Assembly: GCF_023195535.1 (NCBI RefSeq)
Contig: NZ_JALPNF010000005.1
Location: 62,001 to 126,000 of the forward strand
Source of the DNA: Sphingomonas faeni
GTDB lineage: Bacteria > Pseudomonadota > Alphaproteobacteria > Sphingomonadales > Sphingomonadaceae
DNA: 64,000 bases
Direction: 5' to 3'
Numbering within the stretch: position 1 is the first letter of the stretch; every line of letters starts with the position of its first letter. A program made the translations under genes and the position numbers. Under the pieces are notes generated by a model. The model was not told where the DNA came from, ran no database searches, and was given only the letters and a program-made list of their open reading frames with translations. Positions 8,717 to 18,109 of this stretch are shown piece by piece.

Positions 8717-8818
8717 CCACCCCGGCGAAGGCCGGGGCCCAGTTGGGGGCGGGCAGTGGCGCAGTTGCCCCTCGTTACAGCGACCTTTCCAATTGGGCCC
8801 CGGCCTTCGCCGGGGTGG
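8717..8818. repeat. Intergenic inverted repeat, family C
   Basis: Arms CCACCCCGGCGAAGGCCGGG and CCCCGGCCTTCGCCGGGGTGG, each followed inward by a CCCAATTGGG-like block. Copies at 16498, 23325, 28194 and 43724. The stretch 8527-9085 between genes holds only this, the family D and family A elements and some unassigned sequence. Confidence 0.9.
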
Positions 8819-8936
8819 TAGTACAGGGGGCCGACACGGCACGGCTGTTAACACGACGGATTAACCAAGCAGAGCCAGCCAACTTCGGCTCTCTCCCCGC
8901 CCCGGGAGAGGGTTCTGCCACACCCCGACCCTAACG

Positions 8937-9021
8937 CCGTCATCCTGACGAAAGTCAGGACCCAGAGCCAATATCGGCGCACTCGGTGGCTCTGGATCCT
9001 GGATCAAGTCCAGGATGACGG
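8937..9021. repeat. Intergenic inverted repeat, family A (diverged right arm)
   Basis: The left arm matches the copies at 1465 and 5308. The right arm reads CTGGATCCTGGATCAAGTCCAGGATGACGG, a variant in which the internal palindrome has changed together on both sides, so pairing is partly kept. It lies just downstream of the small HTH-like gene. Confidence 0.85.
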
Positions 9022-9085
9022 GGTTTGAGGGCACGTCCATCCGTCAGCCGGTCAATCCGTCAGCCACGAGCCCCCCCCACCAACC

Positions 9086-9268
9086 CTACCGCAGCTTGGC
9101 GATATTCAGCGAATCCTCCTTCGCCCGAACCTTCACCGACTCCTCGCTCCGGGTCAGCGCCTTGGCGATCGCCTTCAGCGCCATGCCCTTCTTGGCCAAC
9201 GTATGCAGCTTCTGGATCTCGTCCTGCGTCCAAGCCTGACGGTGCCGCTCGAATTTCGCCTCAGCCAT
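9086..9268 (-). CDS. Small SANT/Myb-like helix-turn-helix protein
   Basis: A 60-residue basic protein with a single predicted three-helix domain: W13 and DEIQKLHTLAKKG, then MALKAIAKALTRSEESVKVRA, the spacing of a SANT/Myb-like or short HTH fold. Its ATG overlaps the stop of the GreA/GreB-like gene by one base (TGATG), so it is the last gene of that operon and probably real despite its size. DNA binding is an inference; function unknown. Confidence 0.7.
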   Translation of the reverse strand: MAEAKFERHRQAWTQDEIQKLHTLAKKGMALKAIAKALTRSEESVKVRAKEDSLNIAKLR

Positions 9269-9735
9269 CAGCCGTCATCCTTGTCGATCGCCAGCACCTC
9301 GATCGCATCCGCCTTGTCCGCAAATGCAACCGTCTCGCCAACCGCAGCCCCCATCAGCGCCCGCGCCAGCGGTGCCGAGAATGCCAGCCGGTCCTCACCA
9401 GGCTCAGCTTCGTCGCCACCGACGATAGAGATAAACCGCTCCACCCCGTTCATCCGAACCCGGACACGCGAGCCGATTCCGACCTCGTCCTCTTCAGGCG
9501 AAGGCGCGATCTCGGCCGTCGTCTGCCGCGTATGCCAGTACCGCAGATCGCGCAGCAAAACTTTCCGAGCCTCCTCGCCCGTCTCCGCCGCGACCGCCGC
9601 TTCGATCGCGACCACCCGCTCACCGATCAACCGCAGTCCGCGCGCCGTGACCAGATTAGGCCCCGGCGCGATCGGCTGTTCGAACTTCGGTTCGAGATGT
9701 TCCTCGTCACTCTCGCGACGGAAGGCGACGCTCAT
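9268..9735 (-). CDS. GreA/GreB-family elongation factor-like protein
   Basis: A 155-residue protein with a predicted helical N-terminal part (about 30-75, including ARKVLLRDLRYWHTRQ). A C-terminal FKBP-like GreA/GreB domain follows (about 80-155), with VGIGSRVRVRMNG, RLAFSAPLARALMGAAVGETVAF and a final beta strand. Gre factors bind in the secondary channel of RNA polymerase and stimulate cleavage of backtracked RNA; related Rnk-type proteins have shorter coils. The coil here lacks an obvious paired Asp/Glu tip of canonical GreA, so cleavage activity is uncertain. It sits 22 nt downstream of the HAD gene, in the same direction. Confidence 0.8.
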   Translation of the reverse strand: MSVAFRRESDEEHLEPKFEQPIAPGPNLVTARGLRLIGERVVAIEAAVAAETGEEARKVLLRDLRYWHTRQTTAEIAPSPEEDEVGIGSRVRVRMNGVERFISIVGGDEAEPGEDRLAFSAPLARALMGAAVGETVAFADKADAIEVLAIDKDDG

Positions 9736-9757
9736 GACCCGGCTTCAAGCATGGCTC

Positions 9758-10501
9758 TTACTTCAGGCATGCGACGATCCCGGCGATAGCCGCCAGCGTA
9801 CCATCGACGTTCTTCACCTTCACGACGTCGAGCCCAAGCTGCTCGGCCGGATAGTCGTTCCCACCCGGGAAGATCGCGTCGCCGATGAACATCATCTTGT
9901 CGAGCGCGATCCCGCTCGCCTCGTTGAGCTTCTTCAGACCGTAAGCCTTGTCGACACCCTCGCGCGTAATGTCGATCGAGGTCGCACCACCCATGTTGAT
10001 CGACAGCCCCGGCAGGCGCTTGCGCAAATCGGCCTGGATGACCTTGCGCTTGGCGAAATCCGGATCCCAGCTGTGCTTGGCATCGATCGGCGCTTCCTGG
10101 CCGAGCGCGGAGAACGTGATCTGGCTGCCCCGATCCTCGATCCGCTCGCCCCAGGTCTTCTCCGGCACGAACCCGGTGGCCTCGAGCGACTCGTCGAACG
10201 CCTTCAGGATCGTCTGCTTCTCGTCGTCCTCGAACAGCTCGGCATACACCGCGCGCCATTCGCCATCGAACCGGTACAGCTTGGTGCCCGTCGTCGGCAT
10301 CAGCCACAGCTTGGTGCGATCCGCGCGCTCGGGCAGCCGCGACGCGACCTGCTTCTCGAACTGCGGCCAGTCGCCGCCCGAGATTACCGCGACATGCGCG
10401 ACGTCGAGCAGGTTCGCCAGCGCCTCGCCCATCGGCTCCTGCAAGGGCTGCTTGCTCTCGGCCAGCGTTCCATCGAGGTCGAAGGCAACCAACTCTTTCA
10501 T
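9758..10501 (-). CDS. HAD-IIB hydrolase resembling phosphomannomutase (PMM type)
   Basis: A 247-residue HAD protein. Motif I FDLDGTL carries the nucleophile D8 and acid/base D10; ISGGDW is the motif II region. The C-terminal block MMFIGDAIFPGGNDYP resembles the GD..PGGND signature of eukaryotic-type phosphomannomutases, and LMPTTGTKLY is also PMM-like. Such proteins act on sugar phosphates, either as mutases or as phosphatases. The ATG overlaps the stop of the preceding Cof-type HAD gene (ATGA), and both follow gnd in the pentose-phosphate cluster, which supports a sugar-phosphate substrate. Mutase versus phosphatase activity cannot be told from the sequence. Confidence 0.82.
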   Translation of the reverse strand: MKELVAFDLDGTLAESKQPLQEPMGEALANLLDVAHVAVISGGDWPQFEKQVASRLPERADRTKLWLMPTTGTKLYRFDGEWRAVYAELFEDDEKQTILKAFDESLEATGFVPEKTWGERIEDRGSQITFSALGQEAPIDAKHSWDPDFAKRKVIQADLRKRLPGLSINMGGATSIDITREGVDKAYGLKKLNEASGIALDKMMFIGDAIFPGGNDYPAEQLGLDVVKVKNVDGTLAAIAGIVACLK

Positions 10502-11325
10502 GCGGAAACTCCAGTAAGGATAAAATTGTCGATCGCGTGCGCGACACCGTCGGCATCGTTCGCGCTGGTAATCTGGTGGACGACGTCGCGGACATTCTGC
10601 GGCGCGTTGCCCATCGCGATGGCAAGGCCCGCGCGCTTGAGCATCGCGATGTCGTTGGCCTGATCGCCGATCGCCGCGGTCTGCGTCAAGCTGATGCCGA
10701 ACGCGTCCGCCAGTTCCTCGATCCCGCTACCCTTGTTGCCGGCGACGGGCGTGATGTCGAGATAATAGGTCTGCGACTGGACGATCGTCGCCTTGGTGTC
10801 GAACTTCGCCGCGACCTTTGCGTGCAGGTCGCGCAACAGGTCTTCGTCATCGCTGACGAAAGTGACCTTGTCCGCCTTGGCAAGCAGATCGGAAAAGTCG
10901 GAAACGATCACCGGATCCTGTGCCGACGCTTTGCGCTCGCTGCCGACATGCCCGCCCTGATCCGTGCTGGCGTACCAGACGTCATCCGCAAAGAACCACG
11001 TATCGACAGCGGCATCGCCGACGATCTCCATCGCGCCGCGCACGACGTCGACATCGATCATGTGGTGCTCGATCACGGTGCCGTCACGCTTGAACACGAT
11101 CCCACCGTTGAAAGCCCCCATCGGCTCGTCGATGCCGAGCAGCTCGGCGATCGGCATCATCCCCGAACGCGGCCGTGCGCTGATGATCGTGAAGCCGAGG
11201 CCCGCCGCCTTCAGCCGCTCGACCGCATCCACCGTTGCCGGCGTGACCTTCTTCTCCTTGTCGACGAGCGTGCCGTCGACATCGGAGACGAGCAGTTTGA
11301 TACCAGAACTCACTTGCGCGCTCAC
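10498..11325 (-). CDS. Cof-type HAD-IIB phosphatase
   Basis: A 275-residue HAD-IIB protein of the Cof/YidA group. Motif [11 protein letters not shown] gives D15 and D17; motif II is [10 protein letters not shown]. The C-terminal [13 protein letters not shown] and [24 protein letters not shown] give the motif III lysine and motif IV aspartates. These enzymes dephosphorylate sugar phosphates, flavin or cofactor phosphates with broad specificity. The GTG start overlaps the gnd stop (GTGA), which decides the start and implies coupled translation. A second GTG four codons downstream is the alternative. Its stop overlaps the start of the next HAD gene. Confidence 0.87.
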   Translation of the reverse strand: MSAQVSSGIKLLVSDVDGTLVDKEKKVTPATVDAVERLKAAGLGFTIISARPRSGMMPIAELLGIDEPMGAFNGGIVFKRDGTVIEHHMIDVDVVRGAMEIVGDAAVDTWFFADDVWYASTDQGGHVGSERKASAQDPVIVSDFSDLLAKADKVTFVSDDEDLLRDLHAKVAAKFDTKATIVQSQTYYLDITPVAGNKGSGIEELADAFGISLTQTAAIGDQANDIAMLKRAGLAIAMGNAPQNVRDVVHQITSANDADGVAHAIDNFILTGVSA

Positions 11326-12305
11326 TGGGGCATCTCGACATGACCGCCAAAGCCATAGCGCATCGCCGACAACAGCTTGTCGCCGAACGTATGGTCGACG
11401 CGGCTGCGATAGCGTGCGTAGAGCGCGGCGGTCAGCACGTTGGCCGGCACCTTCTCCTCCATCGCCGCATCGATCGTCCACTGGCCCTCGCCCGAATCCG
11501 CGACGCTGCCGCTGAACGCATCGAGCTTGCCGTCCTTCGCCAGCGCGATCGCCGACAGGTCGAGCAGCCATGACGAGATCACGCTGCCGCGACGCCACAC
11601 TTCGGCGACGTCGGTCAGGTTGATGTCGAAGCGCTGGTCCTCCGCGACATGCTCGCCCGACTTGCCCTTGAGGATGTCGAAGCCCTCGGCATAAGCCTGC
11701 ATCAGGCCGTATTCGATGCCGTTGTGCACCATCTTCACGAAGTGCCCGGCGCCCGACGGGCCTGCGTGGATATAGCCCTTCTCGGCGCGCGGATCGGCCT
11801 GACCCTCGACGCGGCCCGGCGTGCGGACGATGTCGCCCATGCCCGGTGCGAGCGTCTCAAAGATCGGATCGAGGTAATCGACTGTTTCCTTGTCGCCGCC
11901 GATCATCATGCAATAGCCGCGTTCGAGGCCCCACACGCCTCCCGACGTGCCGACGTCGACATAGTGGATGCCCTTTTCGGCCAGTTCCTTCGCGCGACGA
12001 ACGTCGTCCTTGTAGAAGCTGTTGCCGCCGTCGATGATGATGTCGCCGTCGTTCGCCTTCGCTGCGATCGCCTGGACGGTGCTCTCGGTCGGCTCGCCCG
12101 CGGGCACCATGACCCACCAGATCGCCGGCGTGTCGAGCTTGGCGCGCATGTCGTCGAGCGAATCCGCGCCTTCCGCGCCGTCGGCGGCGAGCTTCTTCAC
12201 GGCTTCGGCGTCGCGGTCGTAGGCGACGACCTCGTGGCCGTTCTTCATCAACCGGCGCGCGATATTGCCGCCCATCCGGCCGAGGCCGATCAGTCCGATC
12301 TTCAT
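11322..12305 (-). CDS. gnd: 6-phosphogluconate dehydrogenase (decarboxylating)
   Basis: A 327-residue NAD(P)-dependent 6-phosphogluconate dehydrogenase of the short (about 300-330 residue) bacterial type. It starts with the Rossmann motif [19 protein letters not shown], then [46 protein letters not shown], which holds substrate-binding residues. The catalytic lysine region is [23 protein letters not shown]. It produces ribulose-5-phosphate, CO2 and NAD(P)H, and so fits with rpiA, tkt and tal just upstream. The short form is often NAD-preferring; cofactor choice is not read here. Upstream codons belong to a family F repeat, so the start at 12305 is preferred. Confidence 0.95.
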   Translation of the reverse strand: MKIGLIGLGRMGGNIARRLMKNGHEVVAYDRDAEAVKKLAADGAEGADSLDDMRAKLDTPAIWWVMVPAGEPTESTVQAIAAKANDGDIIIDGGNSFYKDDVRRAKELAEKGIHYVDVGTSGGVWGLERGYCMMIGGDKETVDYLDPIFETLAPGMGDIVRTPGRVEGQADPRAEKGYIHAGPSGAGHFVKMVHNGIEYGLMQAYAEGFDILKGKSGEHVAEDQRFDINLTDVAEVWRRGSVISSWLLDLSAIALAKDGKLDAFSGSVADSGEGQWTIDAAMEEKVPANVLTAALYARYRSRVDHTFGDKLLSAMRYGFGGHVEMPQ

Positions 12306-12340
12306 GGGGAGTCCTTTGTGTAGGTGATGGGGCACCAGGT

Positions 12341-12435
12341 CCGTCACCCCGGACTTGTTCCGGGGTCCACCGTTCCGCACAATCGAGTCTATCGCGTTCG
12401 CGGAACGGTGGATGCCGGAACGAGCCCGGCATGAC
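12341..12435. repeat. Intergenic inverted repeat, family F
   Basis: Arms CCGTCACCCCGGACTTGTTC and its partly matching complement GGAACGAGCCCGGCATGACG, with inner arms CACCGTTCCGC/GCGGAACGGTG. It separates tal from gnd inside an otherwise tight operon and could attenuate or stabilise the transcript at this point. Copies at 42259 and 46730, and a half-copy at 16420. Confidence 0.9.
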
Positions 12436-12441
12436 GTAGAA

Positions 12442-13566
12442 TTACGCCGTCGCGGGCTGCTTCTTCGCGATCGACCCGAGCAGATCGTCGAACGCCTTCA
12501 CGAACGACGCGACGCCTTCCTCGACCAGCTTGCCAGTCACGCCGTTGAGGTCGAGCCCCAGCCGCTCGGCTTCCGCCAACACATGCTTCGCCTGATCCAC
12601 GTCCTGCGTGATCGTCTCCGCCGCGGTGCCGTGGTCGCGGAACGCGTCCATCGTCTTCGGCGGCATGGTGTTGACCGTGTCCTTGCCGATCAGCGTGTCG
12701 ATATACAGCGTGTCCGGATAGCTCGGATCCTTCACGCCGGTCGACGCCCACAGCAACCGCTGCGGCTGCGCACCCTTGGCCGCGAGTGCCTGCCAGCGAT
12801 CCGACCTCAGGAAGTCGAGATACCATTGATACGCCATCTTCGCGTTGGCGATCGCGACCTTGCCACGGACCGCCTTCAGCGCCTCGGCCTCGGCATCGCC
12901 CTTCTCGACTCGCGCATCGATCTCCTTGTCGATCGACGAATCGATCCGGCTGACGAAGAAGCTGGCGACGCTGGCGATCTTGTCGATCGGCTGGCCCTGC
13001 TTCACGCGCTCTTCCAGACCCGCGGCATACGCCTCGGCAACGCGGATATACGCGTCGAGCGCGAACAGCAGCGTGACGTTAACGTTGATCCCGCTCGCAA
13101 TCGTCGACGAGATCGCCGGACCGCCCGCGAGCGTCCCCGGGATCTTGATCATCAGGTTCGGCCGGTCGACCGCCGCCCACAGCTTCTTCGCCTCGGCGAT
13201 CGTCGCGTCGGTATCGTCCGAGATGTACGGCGACACTTCCAGGCTGACATAGCCGTCCTTCGCGTCGAGCCTGTCGTAGACCGGCTTCAACGTCTCCGCC
13301 GCCGCCTTGATGTCCTGGATCGCCAGATGCTCGTAGCGATCGATCGTCGCCGCGCCGGGGTTTTCCTTGTCGTACTTCGCGAGCGTCGAGTCATAGGCAT
13401 CGCCATGACCCATCGCCTTTTCGAAGATCGACGGGTTCGACGTGACGCCGGTGAGGCCATCCTCGTCGACCAGCTTCTGGAGACCACCAGCCTCCAGGAA
13501 CTTCCGGTCGACGAAATCGAGCCAAACCGCCTGGCCGAAGCCTTCGAGATCGTTGAGCGCACCCAT
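12442..13566 (-). CDS. tal: Transaldolase
   Basis: A 374-residue transaldolase of the long bacterial class, moving a dihydroxyacetone unit between sugar phosphates in the non-oxidative pentose-phosphate pathway. The signature [13 protein letters not shown] lies near the N-terminus and the Schiff-base lysine in LMIKIPGT, followed by [13 protein letters not shown]. In some Alphaproteobacteria tal is fused to pgi; here it ends normally with no fusion. Its ATG overlaps the tkt stop by one base (TGATG), so the two are co-translated. Confidence 0.95.
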   Translation of the reverse strand: MGALNDLEGFGQAVWLDFVDRKFLEAGGLQKLVDEDGLTGVTSNPSIFEKAMGHGDAYDSTLAKYDKENPGAATIDRYEHLAIQDIKAAAETLKPVYDRLDAKDGYVSLEVSPYISDDTDATIAEAKKLWAAVDRPNLMIKIPGTLAGGPAISSTIASGINVNVTLLFALDAYIRVAEAYAAGLEERVKQGQPIDKIASVASFFVSRIDSSIDKEIDARVEKGDAEAEALKAVRGKVAIANAKMAYQWYLDFLRSDRWQALAAKGAQPQRLLWASTGVKDPSYPDTLYIDTLIGKDTVNTMPPKTMDAFRDHGTAAETITQDVDQAKHVLAEAERLGLDLNGVTGKLVEEGVASFVKAFDDLLGSIAKKQPATA

Positions 13567-15656
13567 CACTTGGTCTCCATAACCTGGCGGGCGACCTTGA
13601 CGACATTGTCGACGGTGAACCCGAACTTGTCCTGCAACTTGGCGAGCGGTGCCGAGGCCCCGAACGTCGACATCGTCACGGTCGCGCCGTCGAGGCCGAC
13701 ATAGCGGTCCCAACCGATCGACCCGGCCATCTCGATCGCAACGCGTGCCCGTACTTCGCGCGGCAGCACGCTCTGCTTGTACGCGGCGTCCTGCAGTTCG
13801 TAGCGATACCAGCTCGGCATCGACACGACCCGGCTCTTCACGCCGTCCGCCGTCAGCTTCTCGTGCGCGTCGACCGCGAGCGACACTTCGCTGCCGGTCG
13901 CGATCAGGATCACGTCGGGCGTGCCGTCGCTGTCAGCCAGCACATAGCCACCCTTTTCGAGCCCGTCGGCGCTTGCGTACTTGGTCCGGTCGAGCGTCGG
14001 CAGAGCCTGGCGCGACATGATCAATGCGGCCGGCGTGCTTGCGTCCTTGAGGACCGCCTTCCAGGCCGCGACGACTTCGTTCGCGTCGCTCGGACGGATC
14101 GTGTCGAGGCCTGGGATCGCGCGCAGCGTGGCAAGATGCTCGATCGGCTGGTGCGTCGGGCCGTCCTCGCCGACCCCGATCGAATCATGCGTGAACACCC
14201 AGATCGCGCCGACTTCCATGATCGCCGACAGGCGCACCGGCGCGCGCATGTAATCGGCGAACACGAGGAAGGTGGAGCCGTACGAACGCAGGTGCGACAG
14301 AGCCATGCCGTTGACGATCGCGCCCATGCCATGTTCGCGGATGCCGAAATGGAAGTTGCGACCGGCGTAATTCTCCGCCTCGAACGAGGGCTGGCCCTTG
14401 ATGTCGGTCTTGGTCGACGGCGCGAGATCGGCCGAACCGCCGATCAGCCACGGCACCTTGGCGGCGATGGCGTTGAGCACCTTGCCACCGGAGTCGCGGC
14501 TGGCAACGCCCTTGGCATCCGCCTCGAACGTCGGGATGTCGGCATCCCAACCCTCGGGCAATTCGTCCTTGAGCAACAGGTCGAGTTCGGCGGACAGTTC
14601 GGGGTAAGCGCCACGATACTTGTCGGTCAGCGCGACCCACTCGTCGCGCAGCTTGGCGCCACGCTCGGCGATCGCGCCGTTGAAATGCTCGATCACGCCG
14701 TCCGGCACGTAGAACGACTTGTCCTCGGGCCAGCCGTAAGCCTGCTTGGTGAGGCGGATATTCTCCTCGCCGAGCGGCTCGCCGTGGGCCTTCTCGCTGC
14801 CCGCCTTGGGGCTGCCGTAACCGATGACCGAATGCACGACGATGAAGGTCGGCTTGTCGGTGGTCGCCTTGAACGTCTCGATCGCGCGGCTCAGCGCTTC
14901 GGTATCGTTCGCATCGTCGACATGGATGACGTTCCAGCCATACGCATCAAAGCGCAGGCCGACATCCTCGTCGAACGCCAGATCGGTCGCGCCCTCGATC
15001 GAGATATGGTTGCTGTCGTAGATCCAGCACAGGTTCGAAAGTTTGAGATGCCCGGCAAGGCTCGCAGCCTCGGCCGAAACGCCCTCCATCATGTCGCCGT
15101 CGCCACAGATCGTGTAGACGTCATGGTCGAACAGCGTGAAGCCGTCCTTGTTGTAACGCGCCGCAAGCCAGCGCTCGGCGATCGCCATGCCGACCGAGTT
15201 GCCGCAGCCCTGGCCGAGCGGACCCGTGGTGGTCTCGACGCCGGTGGTGTGGCGATATTCGGGGTGGCCGGGGGTCTTGGACGACAGTTGGCGGAACTGC
15301 TTGATGTCCTCGAGGCTGACCGCCTCCTTGCCGCTCTTCTCGCCGTCCGCGCCGATCTCTTCGATCTTCGCGAGGTGGATCAGCGAATACAGCAGCATCG
15401 ACGCATGGCCGACCGACAGCACGAAGCGGTCGCGATTGGGCCAGTCGGCGTGCTTGGGATCGTAACGCAGGAACTTCGACCAGAGCGTGTAGCCGACCGG
15501 CGCGAGCGCCATAGGCGTGCCGGGGTGGCCCGAATTGGCCTTCTGCACCGCGTCCATCGACAACGTGCGGATGGTATCGATCGTGAGGCGTTCGGGCGAA
15601 CCGTCCTCGTGCAGCATGGGGTCCGCCTTGGGGGCAGCGGTTGCGGTATCGGTCAT
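13566..15656 (-). CDS. tkt: Transketolase
   Basis: A 696-residue thiamine-diphosphate enzyme of normal length. The N-terminal domain has TIRTLSMDAVQKANSGHPG and the diphosphate-binding motif GDGDMMEGVSAEAASLAGHL; the pyrimidine domain has the catalytic glutamate in FHFGIREHGMGAI. The C-terminal domain has IATGSEVSLAV. It interconverts pentose, triose, tetrose and hexose phosphates. The ATG at 15656 is preceded by a GAGCGAGG stretch; reading frame continues upstream without support. Co-operonic with rpiA (68 nt upstream) and tal (1-nt overlap). Confidence 0.97.
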   Translation of the reverse strand: MTDTATAAPKADPMLHEDGSPERLTIDTIRTLSMDAVQKANSGHPGTPMALAPVGYTLWSKFLRYDPKHADWPNRDRFVLSVGHASMLLYSLIHLAKIEEIGADGEKSGKEAVSLEDIKQFRQLSSKTPGHPEYRHTTGVETTTGPLGQGCGNSVGMAIAERWLAARYNKDGFTLFDHDVYTICGDGDMMEGVSAEAASLAGHLKLSNLCWIYDSNHISIEGATDLAFDEDVGLRFDAYGWNVIHVDDANDTEALSRAIETFKATTDKPTFIVVHSVIGYGSPKAGSEKAHGEPLGEENIRLTKQAYGWPEDKSFYVPDGVIEHFNGAIAERGAKLRDEWVALTDKYRGAYPELSAELDLLLKDELPEGWDADIPTFEADAKGVASRDSGGKVLNAIAAKVPWLIGGSADLAPSTKTDIKGQPSFEAENYAGRNFHFGIREHGMGAIVNGMALSHLRSYGSTFLVFADYMRAPVRLSAIMEVGAIWVFTHDSIGVGEDGPTHQPIEHLATLRAIPGLDTIRPSDANEVVAAWKAVLKDASTPAALIMSRQALPTLDRTKYASADGLEKGGYVLADSDGTPDVILIATGSEVSLAVDAHEKLTADGVKSRVVSMPSWYRYELQDAAYKQSVLPREVRARVAIEMAGSIGWDRYVGLDGATVTMSTFGASAPLAKLQDKFGFTVDNVVKVARQVMETK

Positions 15657-15724
15657 GGAAAAGCCTCGCTCTAGACTGTGACCGAACGCCGCGCATCCGA
15701 TCTGGTTGCCAAGATAGGGTGGCT

Positions 15725-16405
15725 TTACGCGGATGCACCCGCCCGTTCCAGTCGCGTAACGACACCATTCGTTGCAATATACGCGGCATCTACCTCGTCG
15801 AGGAACAGCCCGTGGCCGAGAATGCCGGGGATCGCGGAGAGGGCGGCGGCGGTTGCGCGGGGATCTTCGAGCGTGGCGAAATGGCAATCGACGACGAGAT
15901 TGCCCTGATCCGTCCGGTAGTTGTCGCGGATCGTTGGGGCGGCGCCCATGTCGGTCAGCGCGCGCACCACATAGGCGATGGCGAACGGCAGCACCTCGAC
16001 CGGCAGCTTGGCCACGCCGATCCGGTCGACCCGCTTGGAGCCATCGGCGATCACGACCATCCGTGCCGAGCTTGCGGCGACGATCTTCTCCCTCAACATC
16101 GCACCGCCTGCGCCCTTGATGGCGAAACACTGCGCGTCGATCTCGTCCGCACCATCGATCGTGAGGTCGACGCGCGCGACGGTGGCGAAGTCGAGGATCT
16201 CGATGCCGACCTCGCGGGCGAGTTTGCCGGACGCTTCGGACGTGACGACCGCGCGGATGATGAGTCCCTCGGCGACTCGCTCGCCGAGCGCTTGAATCGC
16301 GAACGCAGCAGTGGAGCCGGTGCCGAGGCCGACGAGCATCCCGGCCCGAACTTCTTGCACGGCAGCGACTGCCGCCGCCTTCTTGTCGTCATCGATCAGA
16401 GCCAT
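15725..16405 (-). CDS. rpiA: Ribose-5-phosphate isomerase A
   Basis: A 226-residue RpiA of usual length. Motifs seen are the phosphate-binding loop GLGTGSTAAFAI, the catalytic DGADEID (first Asp and Glu) and KGAGGAMLREKI. It converts ribulose-5-phosphate to ribose-5-phosphate. The start at 16405 (MALIDDDKK) is chosen because the codons further upstream come from a family F repeat. First gene of the minus-strand pentose-phosphate cluster. Confidence 0.95.
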   Translation of the reverse strand: MALIDDDKKAAAVAAVQEVRAGMLVGLGTGSTAAFAIQALGERVAEGLIIRAVVTSEASGKLAREVGIEILDFATVARVDLTIDGADEIDAQCFAIKGAGGAMLREKIVAASSARMVVIADGSKRVDRIGVAKLPVEVLPFAIAYVVRALTDMGAAPTIRDNYRTDQGNLVVDCHFATLEDPRATAAALSAIPGILGHGLFLDEVDAAYIATNGVVTRLERAGASA

Positions 16406-16419
16406 CACCCCACCCCATC

Positions 16420-16450
16420 CGTCATGCCGGGCTCGTTCCGGCATCTACTG
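16420..16450. repeat. Half element of family F
   Basis: Only one arm (CGTCATGCCGGGCTCGTTCCGGCATC) is present, next to a full family C element and a family D element. The stretch 16406-16879 has no gene; beyond the repeats, 16706-16879 is the upstream region of the RND operon, where no clear operator could be identified. Confidence 0.75.
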
Positions 16451-16497
16451 CTCAACGCACCCGAGAGAATTTGGTTTGGAGGACTCGCGGAACAAGC

Positions 16498-16603
16498 ACC
16501 ACCCCGGCGGAGGCCGGGGCCCAATTGGGCGACGTTGCTAACGGAGCGCAGTCCCATGTTACCGCGACCTTTCCAATTGGGCCCCGGCCTCCGCCGGGGT
16601 GGT
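16498..16603. repeat. Intergenic inverted repeat, family C
   Basis: Arms CACCACCCCGGCGGAGGCCG and CGGCCTCCGCCGGGGTGG, with inner CCCAATTGGG blocks on both sides. This copy carries GGCGGAGGCC in place of GGCGAAGGCC, and the change is mirrored in the other arm (compensatory). Confidence 0.9.
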
Positions 16604-16650
16604 ACAGTGGGTGCACGCTGTGCGGGCAATCGCGGGAACGCACCCCTCCT

Positions 16651-16705
16651 TGCTCTCCCGCGAAGGCGGGAGCCCAGTCTGGATCCTCGCCTTCGCGGGG
16701 AAACA
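16651..16705. repeat. Intergenic inverted repeat, family D
   Basis: Arms TGCTCTCCCGCGAAGGCGGG and TCGCCTTCGCGGGGAAACA around AGCCCAGTCTGGATCC. Simple form, like the one at 8573. Confidence 0.88.
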
Positions 16706-16879
16706 ACTCTCGAGACATTGGCGAGCGTCACGCCCGAGAAAATACCGTTCAACCAATCAACCAGGTTACTCTTTCTTCCCTATTTCTCACCCCCGCTTTT
16801 CAACTGACACACTTCTGGTACATCCTCGTGGTTTAGCCCGACCAACAGCTGCCCACACGATCGCGAGCGGATACCAAAC

Positions 16880-18103
16880 TTGATAGCCACACGATTTTCC
16901 ACGCGGCAGTGCGCCCTCCTGCTCGTACCTGCGCTGGCGCTCGCCGCCTGTTCTGGCGGCGGCGAAAAGGCGCAAGGCAAGGGCAAGGCTGGCCAACCCG
17001 GCCAGGGCACGCCGACCGTCGGCTATGTCGTCGTCCAGCCGACCAGCGTCGCGATGACCACCGAACTCAGCGGCCGCACCACCGCGTTCGAAAGCTCGGA
17101 CGTCCGCCCGCAGGTCACCGGCATCATCCGCCGCCGCTTCTTTACCGAGGGCACGCTCGTCAAGAAGGGCCAGCCGCTCTACGAGATCGACCCGCGCCTC
17201 TATCGCGCCGCCGCCAACGAAGCGCAGGCCAACCTCCAGAGCGCGCGCGCAAACCAGCAGGCGCAGAATATCCTCGCGCAGCGGTACAAGCCGCTCGCCG
17301 AGATGGAGGCGATCAGCAAGCAGGATTACACCAACGCGGTCGCCACCTCGCGCCAGGCCACCGCCTCGGTCGCGCAGACGCGCGCGGCGCTGGAAACCGC
17401 GCAGATCAACCTCAAGTTCACGACCGTCCCCGCCCCGATCACCGGCCGCATCGGCCGCTCGCTGTTCACGGTCGGCGCGCTCGTGTCCGCGACGCAGACC
17501 GATCCGCTCGCGCAGATCCAGCGACTCGATCCGATGTTCGTCGATATCCAGCAATCGTCCGGCGACCTGCTCGCGCTGCGCCGCTCGCTCGGCCAGAACG
17601 GCATCGTCGCGACCCGCGCCGAAGTCCGCCTCACGCTCGAGGACGGCAGCGAATATGGCGCGACCGGCTCCGTCCAGTTCGCCGAAGCGCTGGTCAACAC
17701 CGAGACCGGCACCGTGACGCTGCGCGCGCGCTTCCCCAATCCGCAGGGGCTGCTGCTGCCCGGCATGTTCGTCCAGGCCAAGTTCGCGCAGGCGATCAAC
17801 CAGCGCGCGTTCCTCGTGCCGCAGGCGGGCGTATCGCGCGATGCGAAGGGCAATGCGACGGTCTATGTCGTCGATGCGAACAACAAGGCGGTGCAGAAGG
17901 ATATCAGGGCCGACCGCACGCAGGGCGCGTTCTGGGTGGTGACCGGCGGGCTCAACCCCGGCGACCGGATCATCACCCAGGGGCTATCGAAGATCGCCCC
18001 GAACCAGGGCGTGAAGCCGGTACCCGAAACCACCGCGCAAAAGATCGAAGCGCCCAAGGGTGACTCCTCAAGCGGCCAGTCCAGCCAGAAAAAGGCCGGC
18101 TAA
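16880..18103 (+). CDS. RND efflux periplasmic adaptor (membrane fusion) lipoprotein
   Basis: A 407-residue AcrA/MexA-type adaptor. The N-terminus is a lipoprotein signal with lipobox LAAC (C24), then a Gly/Lys-rich linker. The lipoyl/barrel-sandwich half motif VRPQVTGIIRRRFFTEGTLVKKGQPLYEIDP, a long alpha-hairpin rich in Ala/Gln (about 115-180), and the return lipoyl segment APITGRIGRSLFTVGALVSA follow. The start is an unusual TTG, chosen because it gives the signal peptide directly; no good alternative ATG exists in the signal region. It precedes the pump gene by 6 nt. Drug or metabolite specificity is not evident. Confidence 0.93.
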   Translation: MIATRFSTRQCALLLVPALALAACSGGGEKAQGKGKAGQPGQGTPTVGYVVVQPTSVAMTTELSGRTTAFESSDVRPQVTGIIRRRFFTEGTLVKKGQPLYEIDPRLYRAAANEAQANLQSARANQQAQNILAQRYKPLAEMEAISKQDYTNAVATSRQATASVAQTRAALETAQINLKFTTVPAPITGRIGRSLFTVGALVSATQTDPLAQIQRLDPMFVDIQQSSGDLLALRRSLGQNGIVATRAEVRLTLEDGSEYGATGSVQFAEALVNTETGTVTLRARFPNPQGLLLPGMFVQAKFAQAINQRAFLVPQAGVSRDAKGNATVYVVDANNKAVQKDIRADRTQGAFWVVTGGLNPGDRIITQGLSKIAPNQGVKPVPETTAQKIEAPKGDSSSGQSSQKKAG

Positions 18104-18109
18104 ACCCTT

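Noticed and set aside
8564..8864. Several short frames encoding peptides like PPRRRPGPNW, repeated across the window
   Set aside because: They are translations of the inverted repeat families, not genes; the same peptide appears wherever a family C or D element occurs.
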